A DNA stretch of 64,000 nucleotides, taken from positions 310,001 to 374,000 of the forward strand of contig NZ_QNVV01000002.1 in NCBI RefSeq assembly GCF_003384725.1. Reading direction: 5' to 3'. Under the pieces are notes generated by a model that was not told the DNA's origin, made no database searches, and saw only the letters and a list, made by a program, of their open reading frames with translations. Of this stretch, positions 26,659-33,702 are shown piece by piece. Source of the DNA: Chryseobacterium pennipullorum (GTDB lineage Bacteria > Bacteroidota > Bacteroidia > Flavobacteriales > Weeksellaceae). Numbering within the stretch: position 1 is the first letter of the stretch; each line of letters begins with the position of its first letter. A program made the translations under genes and the position numbers.

Positions 26659-27870
26659 TTATTTTTTCTTAGCTTTTTCTTTCAACTCTTCTTTGTCTTT
26701 ATCGGACGGGTTCCATACTTTTATTTCAGAATCTTTTGTAATTTCAGACCCCGGAAGAATCTGAACATTGATTCCGTCGCTGGCACCAAGTTTTACATAT
26801 ACCTTTTTAAATTTTCCATCTTTTTGCTTAGCTTCAACAAAAGGAACGTCCTTCCCTTGTTTTTTCTCATACTGAACTAAAGACTCATCCAGCAATAAAG
26901 CATTTTTCTGAGAGCTCAATACAATTTCGCCGTTTGCAGAGAAGCCGGCTCTGATGTATTCATTATTAGGATTATCTACATTTCCTTCTACGGGGAATTT
27001 AATGGTTCCTGCATTATCTTTTCCTTTAGGAGCGATCATTGTCAGTTTTCCAGGGAAAGTCTTATTCTGTAATGCACCGATAACGATATTCATATCCATT
27101 CCCTGGCTCAGTTTTCCTGCCTGGGCTTCGTCTATTTCTCCTTTAAAGATCAGTGAGTTCAGGTCTGCTACAGAACAGATGGTTGTCCCGGCATTGAAGT
27201 TGTTTGCTTCAATCACCTGGCTTCCAGCTTTTACAGGAACTTCAAGTACGGTACCTGAAGCCTTGGAACGGATTTCCGTGGTTGCTAAACCTTGTCCCTT
27301 AAGTTCAGGAGTTGCTCCTGTTTTAGCGATTTGTAATCTTTTCTGAGCAGTATTCAATTGCTGCTGAGAATTTTTAAGAGTTTGCTGTTGAGAAAACAGT
27401 TGTTGCTGAGAGTTCAGGAACTCCTGTTTAGAAGCGACTCCCTGTTTGTAAAGCCTCTCCTGCATCTCAAACTGCTTCTGCATATTTCCGACATTCATCT
27501 GAGCATTGCTGATCTGAATCTGTGCATTCTGAACTTCTTGCTGAGCAGCATTTACTTCAGAGATACTTGGAACAATTTTCACGGTAGCAATCAATTGCCC
27601 TGCTTCAACCTTGTCTCCTTCCTTTACTAAGATTTTATCAATAATTCCGGCGATATTAGGCTTAATTTCGATTTCTTCTTTAGGAACAATTTTTCCGGTC
27701 GCCATCACTTTATCATCCATGTTCTGAACGCTGGGTTTCCGGGTAAGGAAGGCTTCGCCCTCCTGAGAGTTAGATTTAATAAGATAGCCAATCCCTGAGA
27801 ACAATGCCACTGCAAATAAAAGCCCCAACAAGATATAAATGGCTTTTTTCCAAGTGAATTTCTTTTTCAT
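26659..27870 (-). CDS. HlyD-family periplasmic adaptor of an ABC exporter, MacA-like
   Basis: The 403-aa membrane-fusion protein has an N-terminal anchor (about residues 10-28). The lipoyl/biotinyl-like half-domain is GIIDKILVKEGDKVEAGQLIATV. A Gln-rich alpha-helical hairpin (about 105-175) precedes the second half-motif SKASGTVLEVPVKAGSQV, and a beta-barrel domain follows. The C-terminal end is Lys-rich. It would link the inner-membrane ABC pump to an outer-membrane channel. It is the last gene of the operon ATPase - (four-helix gene) - permease - permease - adaptor; no TolC-type gene is present. The substrate is unknown. Confidence 0.9.
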   Translation of the reverse strand: MKKKFTWKKAIYILLGLLFAVALFSGIGYLIKSNSQEGEAFLTRKPSVQNMDDKVMATGKIVPKEEIEIKPNIAGIIDKILVKEGDKVEAGQLIATVKIVPSISEVNAAQQEVQNAQIQISNAQMNVGNMQKQFEMQERLYKQGVASKQEFLNSQQQLFSQQQTLKNSQQQLNTAQKRLQIAKTGATPELKGQGLATTEIRSKASGTVLEVPVKAGSQVIEANNFNAGTTICSVADLNSLIFKGEIDEAQAGKLSQGMDMNIVIGALQNKTFPGKLTMIAPKGKDNAGTIKFPVEGNVDNPNNEYIRAGFSANGEIVLSSQKNALLLDESLVQYEKKQGKDVPFVEAKQKDGKFKKVYVKLGASDGINVQILPGSEITKDSEIKVWNPSDKDKEELKEKAKKK

Positions 27871-27992
27871 ATGTATAGTTTATTTTTTATTAAAAGGTTG
27901 AAAGATTAAAAATTAAAAAGCCCACCAGTACTCATCATGATTAACAGCCTATGTCATTTTTAAATTTTCAAATTGTTTTATTTTCAAATTAA

Positions 27993-29264
27993 TTACTCTG
28001 TTCTAAGGGCTTCAATCGGCCTGATTTTTACGGCTCTTTGTGCCGGGATCATTCCGATAATCAATCCTAAAATCACCATCACTGCCATCGCAGCAAATAC
28101 ATTTCCATAGTTAACGGTCGGGTTATAAAAAGGAAAAGAATCCTGGCCTTGCGTAACGGCGTTTAATATCATCAGTACAAAGATTCCAAACATAAAGCCT
28201 AATAATCCGGAAGAGAGGGTGATGACAACACTTTCTAGCAAAATCTGATTTCGTACTTCAGCCGGCTTTGCTCCCAGCGCTCTTCTGATCCCAATCTCCT
28301 TGGTTCTTTCCTTCACCGTAATCAGCAGTATATTTGAAATGGCAATGACTCCCGCAAGGATCGTTAATGTTCCTACAATAATGGTTAACAGTTGCATTCC
28401 GGTAAGAAAACCTGTCAGTTTTTTAAATTCTTTACCCAGATTAAAGCTTCCGAAAGCATTGGTATCTTCGGGGGAAACTTTATTCTTGGTTTTCAATACC
28501 TTCTTGACATCCTCTTCTACCGTATTGACATTTGCATTGGGCTTGCTGACAATAGCAAACATATCGATCTGATCTCCGGCATTATACATTTTGGTATAGG
28601 TGGAAAGCGGGATAAAAGCAGTCTGGTCGTTTTCAAAACCACCTCCTTTTTTCACTCTGAAAACACCAATAACATTAAAAAACAATCCTTTTATATTGAT
28701 TGATTTTCCGATAGGATCTTCTTTTTTCTTGGAGTCAAAAAAGTTCTTATAGATTTCTTCTCCGATGACTACTACGCTTTTATTTCCTGAAACATCGGCA
28801 TCGTTGATATAGCGTCCAAAAATAAGTTTCTTTTCTGAAATTTTATTCCCTACAGAATAGTCTCCGGTAAGAGAATAGGTACCGTTTTTACCATTTCTGG
28901 ACATCGCCTCACCCGGTGTTCCCGTAAAGCTTCCCCTGGCATTCTGTGGTGAGATATAATCTACTGAGGTTACCTTTCTTTTCAGCATTTCCATATCAGA
29001 CAAATTCAGGTGAACTTCTCTACCTTTCGGAAATCCTTCGTACGGAATAGATGTTTTCTGCGCCCATAGAAAGATTGAATTGGTGGCAAAACCTGAAAAC
29101 AATTTATCAAAACCGTTCTCCATCCCTTTTGCGGCTCCAAGAAGGCTTACATATAAAAACATCCCCCATCCTACGCCAATCATGGTAAGAAATGTTCGGA
29201 GTTTATTATTCCTTAACGAATAATAGATCTCCTGCCAAGTATCTTTTTTAAATATGATATTCAC
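27993..29264 (-). CDS. ABC transporter permease, MacB/FtsX-like (second permease)
   Basis: The 423-aa protein has an N-terminal span after YSLRNNKLRTFLTMIGVGWGMFLYVSLLGAA. A large periplasmic MacB-PCD-like domain (about residues 45-275) precedes three C-terminal spans, with the conserved cytoplasmic ERTKEIGIRRALGAKPAEVR coupling helix. It ends KIRPIEALRTE. This type-VII layout is shared by MacB, LolC/E and FtsX exporters, which work by mechanotransmission rather than a transmembrane tunnel. The ATPase is a separate gene (31162-31851). It is paralogous to the next permease, so the pump probably contains a heterodimer. Confidence 0.92.
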   Translation of the reverse strand: MNIIFKKDTWQEIYYSLRNNKLRTFLTMIGVGWGMFLYVSLLGAAKGMENGFDKLFSGFATNSIFLWAQKTSIPYEGFPKGREVHLNLSDMEMLKRKVTSVDYISPQNARGSFTGTPGEAMSRNGKNGTYSLTGDYSVGNKISEKKLIFGRYINDADVSGNKSVVVIGEEIYKNFFDSKKKEDPIGKSINIKGLFFNVIGVFRVKKGGGFENDQTAFIPLSTYTKMYNAGDQIDMFAIVSKPNANVNTVEEDVKKVLKTKNKVSPEDTNAFGSFNLGKEFKKLTGFLTGMQLLTIIVGTLTILAGVIAISNILLITVKERTKEIGIRRALGAKPAEVRNQILLESVVITLSSGLLGFMFGIFVLMILNAVTQGQDSFPFYNPTVNYGNVFAAMAVMVILGLIIGMIPAQRAVKIRPIEALRTE

Positions 29265-29346
29265 CTTTTTGAATTATATGTTATAAATTATGGATCCCAT
29301 TAATTTCTGGTCTGTCTTTTATTCTTTCGCCTTTTCAGCGTATAAA

Positions 29347-30576
29347 TTACTCTGTCCTCAATGCTTCAATCGGTTTGATTCTTGAGGCTCTGTACGCCGG
29401 AACAAATCCTGCAATTAATCCTGAAAAAATCAGCGCAATGAATGCCATTAAAATAGCTCCCCATCCTACACTTGGGCTTTTGATGAAGAACTCTTCAAGG
29501 CTGTTGCCAATAAGACTTAATGTAAGAACTCCAACACCTACTCCAATAAGTCCTGATACAACTGTTATCACAACGCTTTCCTGAACAATCAGGCCTACGA
29601 TTCCGCTTGGTTTGGCACCAATCGCTTTTCGTACACCGATCTCCTTGGTTCTTTCTTTCACAATATATACCATGATGTTGCTGATTCCGATAATTCCGGC
29701 CAATAAGGTGCCCATACCAATAAATCCAACAATCGCTGTAAGTACCGCCATAAAGGTGAAGGTATCGTTCATGTTTTTGGCATTATTCCATACACGGACT
29801 CCATTTTCATCATCAGGAGATACATTTTTCCTCGATTTCAGTTTATCCTTCAGCTCATCTCCATATTTTATGGCTTCCTGAGGGGTAAGCTTATCACTAT
29901 ATGAAATATAAGCAATATTCACAGTATCGGAGCCCTTTTTCATCTGTTGTAAAGTGGTAATAGGCACGGTGATATGTCTTTCATCCCAATCTCCGCCATC
30001 ATCTGAAAACACTCCTATTACTTTAAACATTGTTCCATTGATGTCCATTTCTTTACCTACAGGACTTCCGTTCTTAATCAAATCCCGCTGAACCATTCTC
30101 CCGATAACGGCAACATTTTGTTTTCCTTCCAAATCTCTTGGCGTAATATATCTGCCATCAATCATTTTCCGGTTTTCAATGATCTGTTCACCCGGTTCTG
30201 CTCCATGGACCTGATAAATTCCGCTCTCCTTTCCGTACTTTACCATTAAACTGGCATTATACCGTGGACTCGAAGCGCCTACATTTTTCTTATCCGTATT
30301 GATGAGAAAATCATAGTCATTGTTGTTCATTGTAACAGTTCGGTCCGACTGCAATCCTTTATAGGCCAATGTGGTTTTCCCTGTGCTAATGGTAATCAGG
30401 TTTTTGGCATCTCCGGAGAAACCTTCAGAAAAGGCATTCTGAAGTCCTTTTCCAATTCCAAAAAGCACAATAAAGATAAACAGCCCTAAAGCTACCGTAA
30501 ACCCCGAAAGTACCGTCCGAAGCACATTACTCCGGATAGAACTGAATATTTCCTGCCAGCGATCTAGGTCAAACAT
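29347..30576 (-). CDS. ABC transporter permease, MacB/FtsX-like (first permease)
   Basis: The 409-aa protein has the same layout as the downstream permease: RSNVLRTVLSGFTVALGLFIFIVLFGIG at the N-terminus, a periplasmic domain, then KERTKEIGVRKAIGAKPSGIVGLIVQESVVIT and three terminal spans, ending RIKPIEALRTE. ATG 30576 (MFDLDRWQEIF) is preferred because the aligned paralogue starts equivalently; an in-frame ATG at 30609 adds 11 unrelated residues. The two permeases are 82 bp apart. A 132-bp stretch with 16-bp-period repeats and the four-helix gene separate this one from the ATPase. Confidence 0.92.
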   Translation of the reverse strand: MFDLDRWQEIFSSIRSNVLRTVLSGFTVALGLFIFIVLFGIGKGLQNAFSEGFSGDAKNLITISTGKTTLAYKGLQSDRTVTMNNNDYDFLINTDKKNVGASSPRYNASLMVKYGKESGIYQVHGAEPGEQIIENRKMIDGRYITPRDLEGKQNVAVIGRMVQRDLIKNGSPVGKEMDINGTMFKVIGVFSDDGGDWDERHITVPITTLQQMKKGSDTVNIAYISYSDKLTPQEAIKYGDELKDKLKSRKNVSPDDENGVRVWNNAKNMNDTFTFMAVLTAIVGFIGMGTLLAGIIGISNIMVYIVKERTKEIGVRKAIGAKPSGIVGLIVQESVVITVVSGLIGVGVGVLTLSLIGNSLEEFFIKSPSVGWGAILMAFIALIFSGLIAGFVPAYRASRIKPIEALRTE

Positions 30577-30604
30577 AGTTTTTATTTTTTTACTTTGTAA
30601 AAAA

Positions 30605-30668
30605 GTCAATTAGCTGCGCTCTCAATTTTCTTCGAAGTCAATTAACTTTGTTGTCAATATCATTCTTC
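30605..30668. repeat. Degenerate 16-bp tandem repeat, four units
   Basis: TCAAT recurs at exact 16-bp intervals (units start 30605, 30621, 30637 and 30653). Units begin GTCAATTA, CTCAATTT, GTCAATTA and GTCAATAT. The rest of the unit contains short palindromic words such as CTTCGAAG. It lies between the first permease start and the four-helix gene. Confidence 0.6.
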
Positions 30669-30708
30669 TCTAGATTTCAATCACGAACCAAAATTCATTT
30701 TCACATTT

Positions 30709-31065
30709 CTAATCTTTTTTCAACATTTTACTTAGTAAAATAAATGTCGTTTTTATTAAATTTTCAATTTTTGTTAATTCGTCTCTTCTGATATAATTAC
30801 AATCTATAACAATATCAAAACAAGAATCTAACTCAATAACCGAACCTCTGGCTATTTCAAAATACCGCTTTCTTTCCAGTTCAGATTTTCTTGAACATCC
30901 TTCAGTAATATTTAGCACCACTGAAGTAGAAGCCCTCCATATCTGGTCGATTATATTAAACTTTTCATTATCTGGAATCTCAGATAAAGTTTTATAACAT
31001 TCTATTCTTAATTCTCTGGCTGATTGATAAACATCAAGCTTATAATGGTTCAGATTTAAAAACAT
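30709..31065 (-). CDS. Four-helix-bundle protein (23S rRNA intervening-sequence protein family)
   Basis: The 118-aa protein matches the four-helix-bundle family named after proteins encoded in 23S rRNA intervening sequences and related to the Avd accessory proteins. It begins with the typical KLDVYQSARELRIECYKTL. It also has the family signatures DQIWRASTSVVLNITEGCSRKS and RYFEIARGSVIELDSCFDIV. Family members are small, often stand-alone, bind nucleic acid weakly or act as accessory proteins; most have no known role. It is odd here because it splits an ABC export operon and is flanked on both sides by degenerate short-period repeats. That suggests a late insertion. Confidence 0.88.
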   Translation of the reverse strand: MFLNLNHYKLDVYQSARELRIECYKTLSEIPDNEKFNIIDQIWRASTSVVLNITEGCSRKSELERKRYFEIARGSVIELDSCFDIVIDCNYIRRDELTKIENLIKTTFILLSKMLKKD

Positions 31066-31121
31066 TTTTACTTTTTTTCAAATTCATTTGTGTGTGTTTA
31101 ATTATATACCTTCAATTTAAA

Positions 31122-31161
31122 AATTCACTTGCGAAGCAAAATTGACCATTCATCATTCACC
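31122..31161. repeat. Degenerate short-period repeats next to the ATPase stop
   Basis: The stretch contains AATTCAC and AATTGAC 18 bp apart, the mini-hairpin word GCGAAGC (31131-31137) and three near-heptamers ATTGACC-ATTCATC-ATTCACC (31141-31161) that touch the ATPase stop codon. The unit CGAAG(C)AAAATTGA here reads on the plus strand; a near-copy reads on the minus strand at 30621-30636. Confidence 0.45.
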
Positions 31162-31851
31162 TTATAAAACAATCTGCTTAATAAACTCATCACTTTCAAT
31201 AATCCCGTCTTTCAGCACTACATTTCTTTTGGTCTGTGCAGCAACATCGGGTTCGTGGGTTACCACGATGATTGTCTTTCCTTCGTTATTGATATCCTGA
31301 AGAAGCTTCATAATATCATGAGTCGTTTTGGAGTCCAGTGCTCCCGTAGGCTCATCTGCCAGGACTACTTTAGGATCTGTAATCAAAGCCCTCGCAATAG
31401 CTACTCTCTGCTTCTGTCCTCCGGAAAGCTCACTGGGAAGGTGATTGGCCCATTGTGCCAGTCCTACTTTTTCCAGATACTCCATCGCTTTCTGATTTCG
31501 TTCCTTTCTCGGTACATTCTGATAGTACAGGGGAAGTGCTACATTTTCCAAAGCCGTTTTATAATTGATAAGATTAAAAGACTGAAAAATGAATCCTAAG
31601 AATTTACTTCTGTATTCCGCTGCTTTTATTTCAGACAAGTGCTCAATAGGAACTCCATCCAGTTCATAGGTTCCTGAATCTTTTTCATCCAGAATACCAA
31701 TAATATTAAGAAGGGTAGATTTTCCGGAACCGGAACTTCCCATAATGGAAACAAACTCGCCCTCAGCAATATTCAGATTAATCCCTTTTAGGACGTGGAG
31801 CTTGCTTTTTCCTGTATCGTATGACTTATTTAAATCCTGAATTACTAACAT
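31162..31851 (-). CDS. ABC transporter ATP-binding protein, MacB/LolD-like
   Basis: The 229-aa ATPase has Walker [10 protein letters not shown] (about residues 37-45), a Q-loop in GFIFQSFNL, the ABC signature [15 protein letters not shown], Walker [14 protein letters not shown] and the H-loop VVTHEPDVA. It belongs to the LolD/MacB-type group that powers FtsX-like permeases. It is the first gene of the operon. A 424-bp intergenic region separates it from the divergent ribonucleotide reductase operon. Confidence 0.95.
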   Translation of the reverse strand: MLVIQDLNKSYDTGKSKLHVLKGINLNIAEGEFVSIMGSSGSGKSTLLNIIGILDEKDSGTYELDGVPIEHLSEIKAAEYRSKFLGFIFQSFNLINYKTALENVALPLYYQNVPRKERNQKAMEYLEKVGLAQWANHLPSELSGGQKQRVAIARALITDPKVVLADEPTGALDSKTTHDIMKLLQDINNEGKTIIVVTHEPDVAAQTKRNVVLKDGIIESDEFIKQIVL

Positions 31852-32059
31852 TAAGTGATGTATGTTTTATACCCAATAAGTAGGTGTTATTTTCAAATTG
31901 TTACAAGAATGAAAATTTATTCAAATATTTTTTTGTTTAACACTTAAAGCCTCTATTAGTAATAGTTTATTAAAAAATGTTTAACTGTAACTTAGGTTTT
32001 CCATTCATTTACCCTTCATATTGCTGTGTAAGCTATTATTCGAGGCCGTTTCATGTAAA

Positions 32060-32068
32060 TGTGGAAAA
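32060..32068 (-). promoter_or_regulatory. DnaA box match (TTTTCCACA)
   Basis: Matches TTWTNCACA on the minus strand; one base differs from the perfect TTATCCACA. It is the most upstream of three in the nrdB leader. Confidence 0.4.
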
Positions 32069-32172
32069 CTTTTACCGTTAAAAGTCAATCAATTAGTATT
32101 TACCCCTTTCAAAATCAGTTCTTTTTTTCGAACTTTGTCATTAGTTCTTTACAAGAAATCCACACTTAGCGA

Positions 32173-32181
32173 TGTGAATAA
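32173..32181 (-). promoter_or_regulatory. DnaA box match (TTATTCACA)
   Basis: Exact match to TTATNCACA on the minus strand, about 95 bp upstream of the nrdB start. Confidence 0.45.
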
Positions 32182-32231
32182 GTTTCACCCGCAATCCTCA
32201 GGGAAACAAAAAGTTACAGATTTCACGAACA

Positions 32232-32240
32232 TTATCCACA
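32232..32240 (+). promoter_or_regulatory. DnaA box, perfect (TTATCCACA)
   Basis: Perfect consensus DnaA box on the plus strand, 35 bp before the nrdB ATG. Its position would allow control of nrd transcription by replication state, as is known for E. coli nrdAB; here that is inferred. Confidence 0.5.
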
Positions 32241-32275
32241 AGGATCTAAATTATTTAATTATAAAGATATTTAAT

Positions 32276-33250
32276 ATGGGAATTTTTGATAAAAGAGTAA
32301 GCTATAAGCCATTTGAATACCCGGAGGTTCTTCAGTTTGTAGAGGCCATCAACAAATCGTTTTGGGTACATTCGGAAGTGGACTTTACTGCAGATGTTCA
32401 GGATTTTCATTCGCAGTTGGAACCACACGAAAAGCATGCTGTGAAAAATGCGCTTTTAGCCATTGCACAGATCGAAGTGTCTGTAAAGACATTCTGGGGA
32501 AATCTATACAACCACCTTCCGAAACCGGAATTCAATGGATTAGGATCTACTTTTGCAGAATGCGAATTCCGTCATTCTGAAGCTTATTCCCGTTTATTAG
32601 AGGTATTAGGATACAATGATGAGTTTCTTAGCGTCATCGAAATCCCTGCCGTAAAAGGAAGAATCGAATTTTTAGGAAATGCTTTAAAACACGCTAATTC
32701 TGCGACTCCTAAAGAGTACGTTTCAGCACTTCTTTTATTCAGCATCCTGGTAGAAAACGTTTCCCTTTTCTCACAGTTTGCCATCATCCTTTCTTTCACA
32801 AGATTCAAAGGATTCATGAAGAATGTTTCCAACATTATTGCCTGGACTTCCGTAGATGAGCAGATTCATGCCAACGCTGGAATCTACCTGATCAACAAAA
32901 TCCGTGAGGAACAACCTGATCTGTTAACAGACAGCGACATTGAGGACATTTATACTTTAGTAGATGAATCTATCGCAAGAGAAGGTGATATCCTTAGCTG
33001 GATCTTTGAGCTGGGTGAAATTGACAATGTATCTAAAGAAGATTTATTGAACTTCATGAAGTATCGTGTAGATGACAGCTTGAAGAAAATCAATATGAAG
33101 ACAAGATACAACATCACACCTGAGCAGTACAGACCGATGGTTTGGTTTGAAGAAGAAGTTTTTGCTAATTCATTAGATGATTTCTTTGCCAAAAGACCTG
33201 TAGACTATACCAAGCACGATAAGAGTATTACAGCCAACGATTTGTTTTAA
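32276..33250 (+). CDS. nrdB: Class I ribonucleotide reductase small subunit
   Basis: The 324-aa radical-generating subunit has the di-metal ligands in ferritin-fold helices: E67, E97, H100, E160, E195 and H198, seen as IEVS, CEFRHSEAY, LVENVSLF and DEQIHANAG. Tyr104, in the HSEAY motif, is the expected tyrosyl radical site. It therefore looks like a standard tyrosyl-radical enzyme. ATG 32276 (MGIFDKRVSYKPFEYPEVLQ) matches the family start; upstream in-frame codons belong to the leader. There is no N-terminal ATP-cone. It is the first gene of the operon with an ORF of 96 codons and nrdA. Confidence 0.95.
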   Translation: MGIFDKRVSYKPFEYPEVLQFVEAINKSFWVHSEVDFTADVQDFHSQLEPHEKHAVKNALLAIAQIEVSVKTFWGNLYNHLPKPEFNGLGSTFAECEFRHSEAYSRLLEVLGYNDEFLSVIEIPAVKGRIEFLGNALKHANSATPKEYVSALLLFSILVENVSLFSQFAIILSFTRFKGFMKNVSNIIAWTSVDEQIHANAGIYLINKIREEQPDLLTDSDIEDIYTLVDESIAREGDILSWIFELGEIDNVSKEDLLNFMKYRVDDSLKKINMKTRYNITPEQYRPMVWFEEEVFANSLDDFFAKRPVDYTKHDKSITANDLF

Positions 33251-33260
33251 AAACAAAGGC

Positions 33261-33276
33261 GCGAGCGAAGCGAGCG
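33261..33276. repeat. GC-rich mirror repeat containing GCGAAGC
   Basis: GCGAGCGAAGCGAGCG reads the same forward and backward on one strand and contains the unusually stable mini-hairpin word GCGAAGC. It lies 10 bp after the nrdB stop and is strikingly GC-rich for this genome. Confidence 0.5.
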
Positions 33277-33356
33277 TCAAAGCAGATTGGATTTAGAATG
33301 TATCATTCGGTAATAAGCAGACCATCCCACCAATCATAAAGCACAAAAAATAAAAG

Positions 33357-33647
33357 ATGATCAATGTAATAGTAACCTACACGGTAAACCCCGGATTCGT
33401 TCAAGCCAATAAGGCTAATATCCAAAAGTTTCTGGATGATTTTAAAAATTTAGATCAATCCACCTTTGAGTATAAGGTTTTTATAAAAGAAGACGGCGTT
33501 ACTTTCTTACATTATTCAAACTACATCAATGAAGAAGTTCAGCATGAAGTATTGAATGTACCATCTTTTAAAGAATTTCAGAGATTAAGAGATGAAAGCG
33601 GGCTGAACGGTTCCCACAAAGTAGAAATTTTACAATCAATAATATAA
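33357..33647 (+). CDS. Small protein, possible dimeric alpha/beta-barrel (ABM-like) fold
   Basis: The 96-aa protein has no certain family. Its order of elements (strand INVIVTYTVNPG, helix, strand FEYKVFIKEDG, strand TFLHYSNYIN, helix SFKEFQRLRDES, strand KVEILQSI) fits the ferredoxin-like dimeric barrel of small monooxygenase-like ABM proteins. It has no signal peptide and is probably cytosolic. It sits between nrdB (106 bp before) and nrdA (55 bp after) on the same strand, so it is probably cotranscribed. A link to ribonucleotide reductase function is possible but not supported by sequence. Confidence 0.75.
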   Translation: MINVIVTYTVNPGFVQANKANIQKFLDDFKNLDQSTFEYKVFIKEDGVTFLHYSNYINEEVQHEVLNVPSFKEFQRLRDESGLNGSHKVEILQSII

Positions 33648-33702
33648 AAAAACAAAATTCCGGACTGATATTTTCACTCCGGAATTCGAAAATATAACAT
33701 CT

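Larger units (their letters stand above)
31852..32275. promoter_or_regulatory. 424-bp divergent regulatory region with three DnaA-box matches
   Basis: The region separates the ABC operon from nrdB. It holds three matches to the DnaA box TTWTNCACA, entered separately. A near -7 box (GAACTTTG at 32130-32137) lies among them. An open frame crosses the region in the nrdB frame from 32021, but its residues do not resemble an ATP-cone or any known domain, so it is treated as leader. Confidence 0.5.

Noticed and set aside
32021..32275. In-frame extension of nrdB by 85 codons
   Set aside because: The residues do not match an ATP-cone or any NrdB N-terminus, and the stretch contains the DnaA boxes; the family start is MGIFDKRV at 32276.
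31852..32275. Replication origin
   Set aside because: Only three scattered DnaA-box matches, no AT-rich unwinding cluster pattern that stands out, and no dnaA, dnaN or gidA-type neighbours; transcriptional regulation of nrd fits better.
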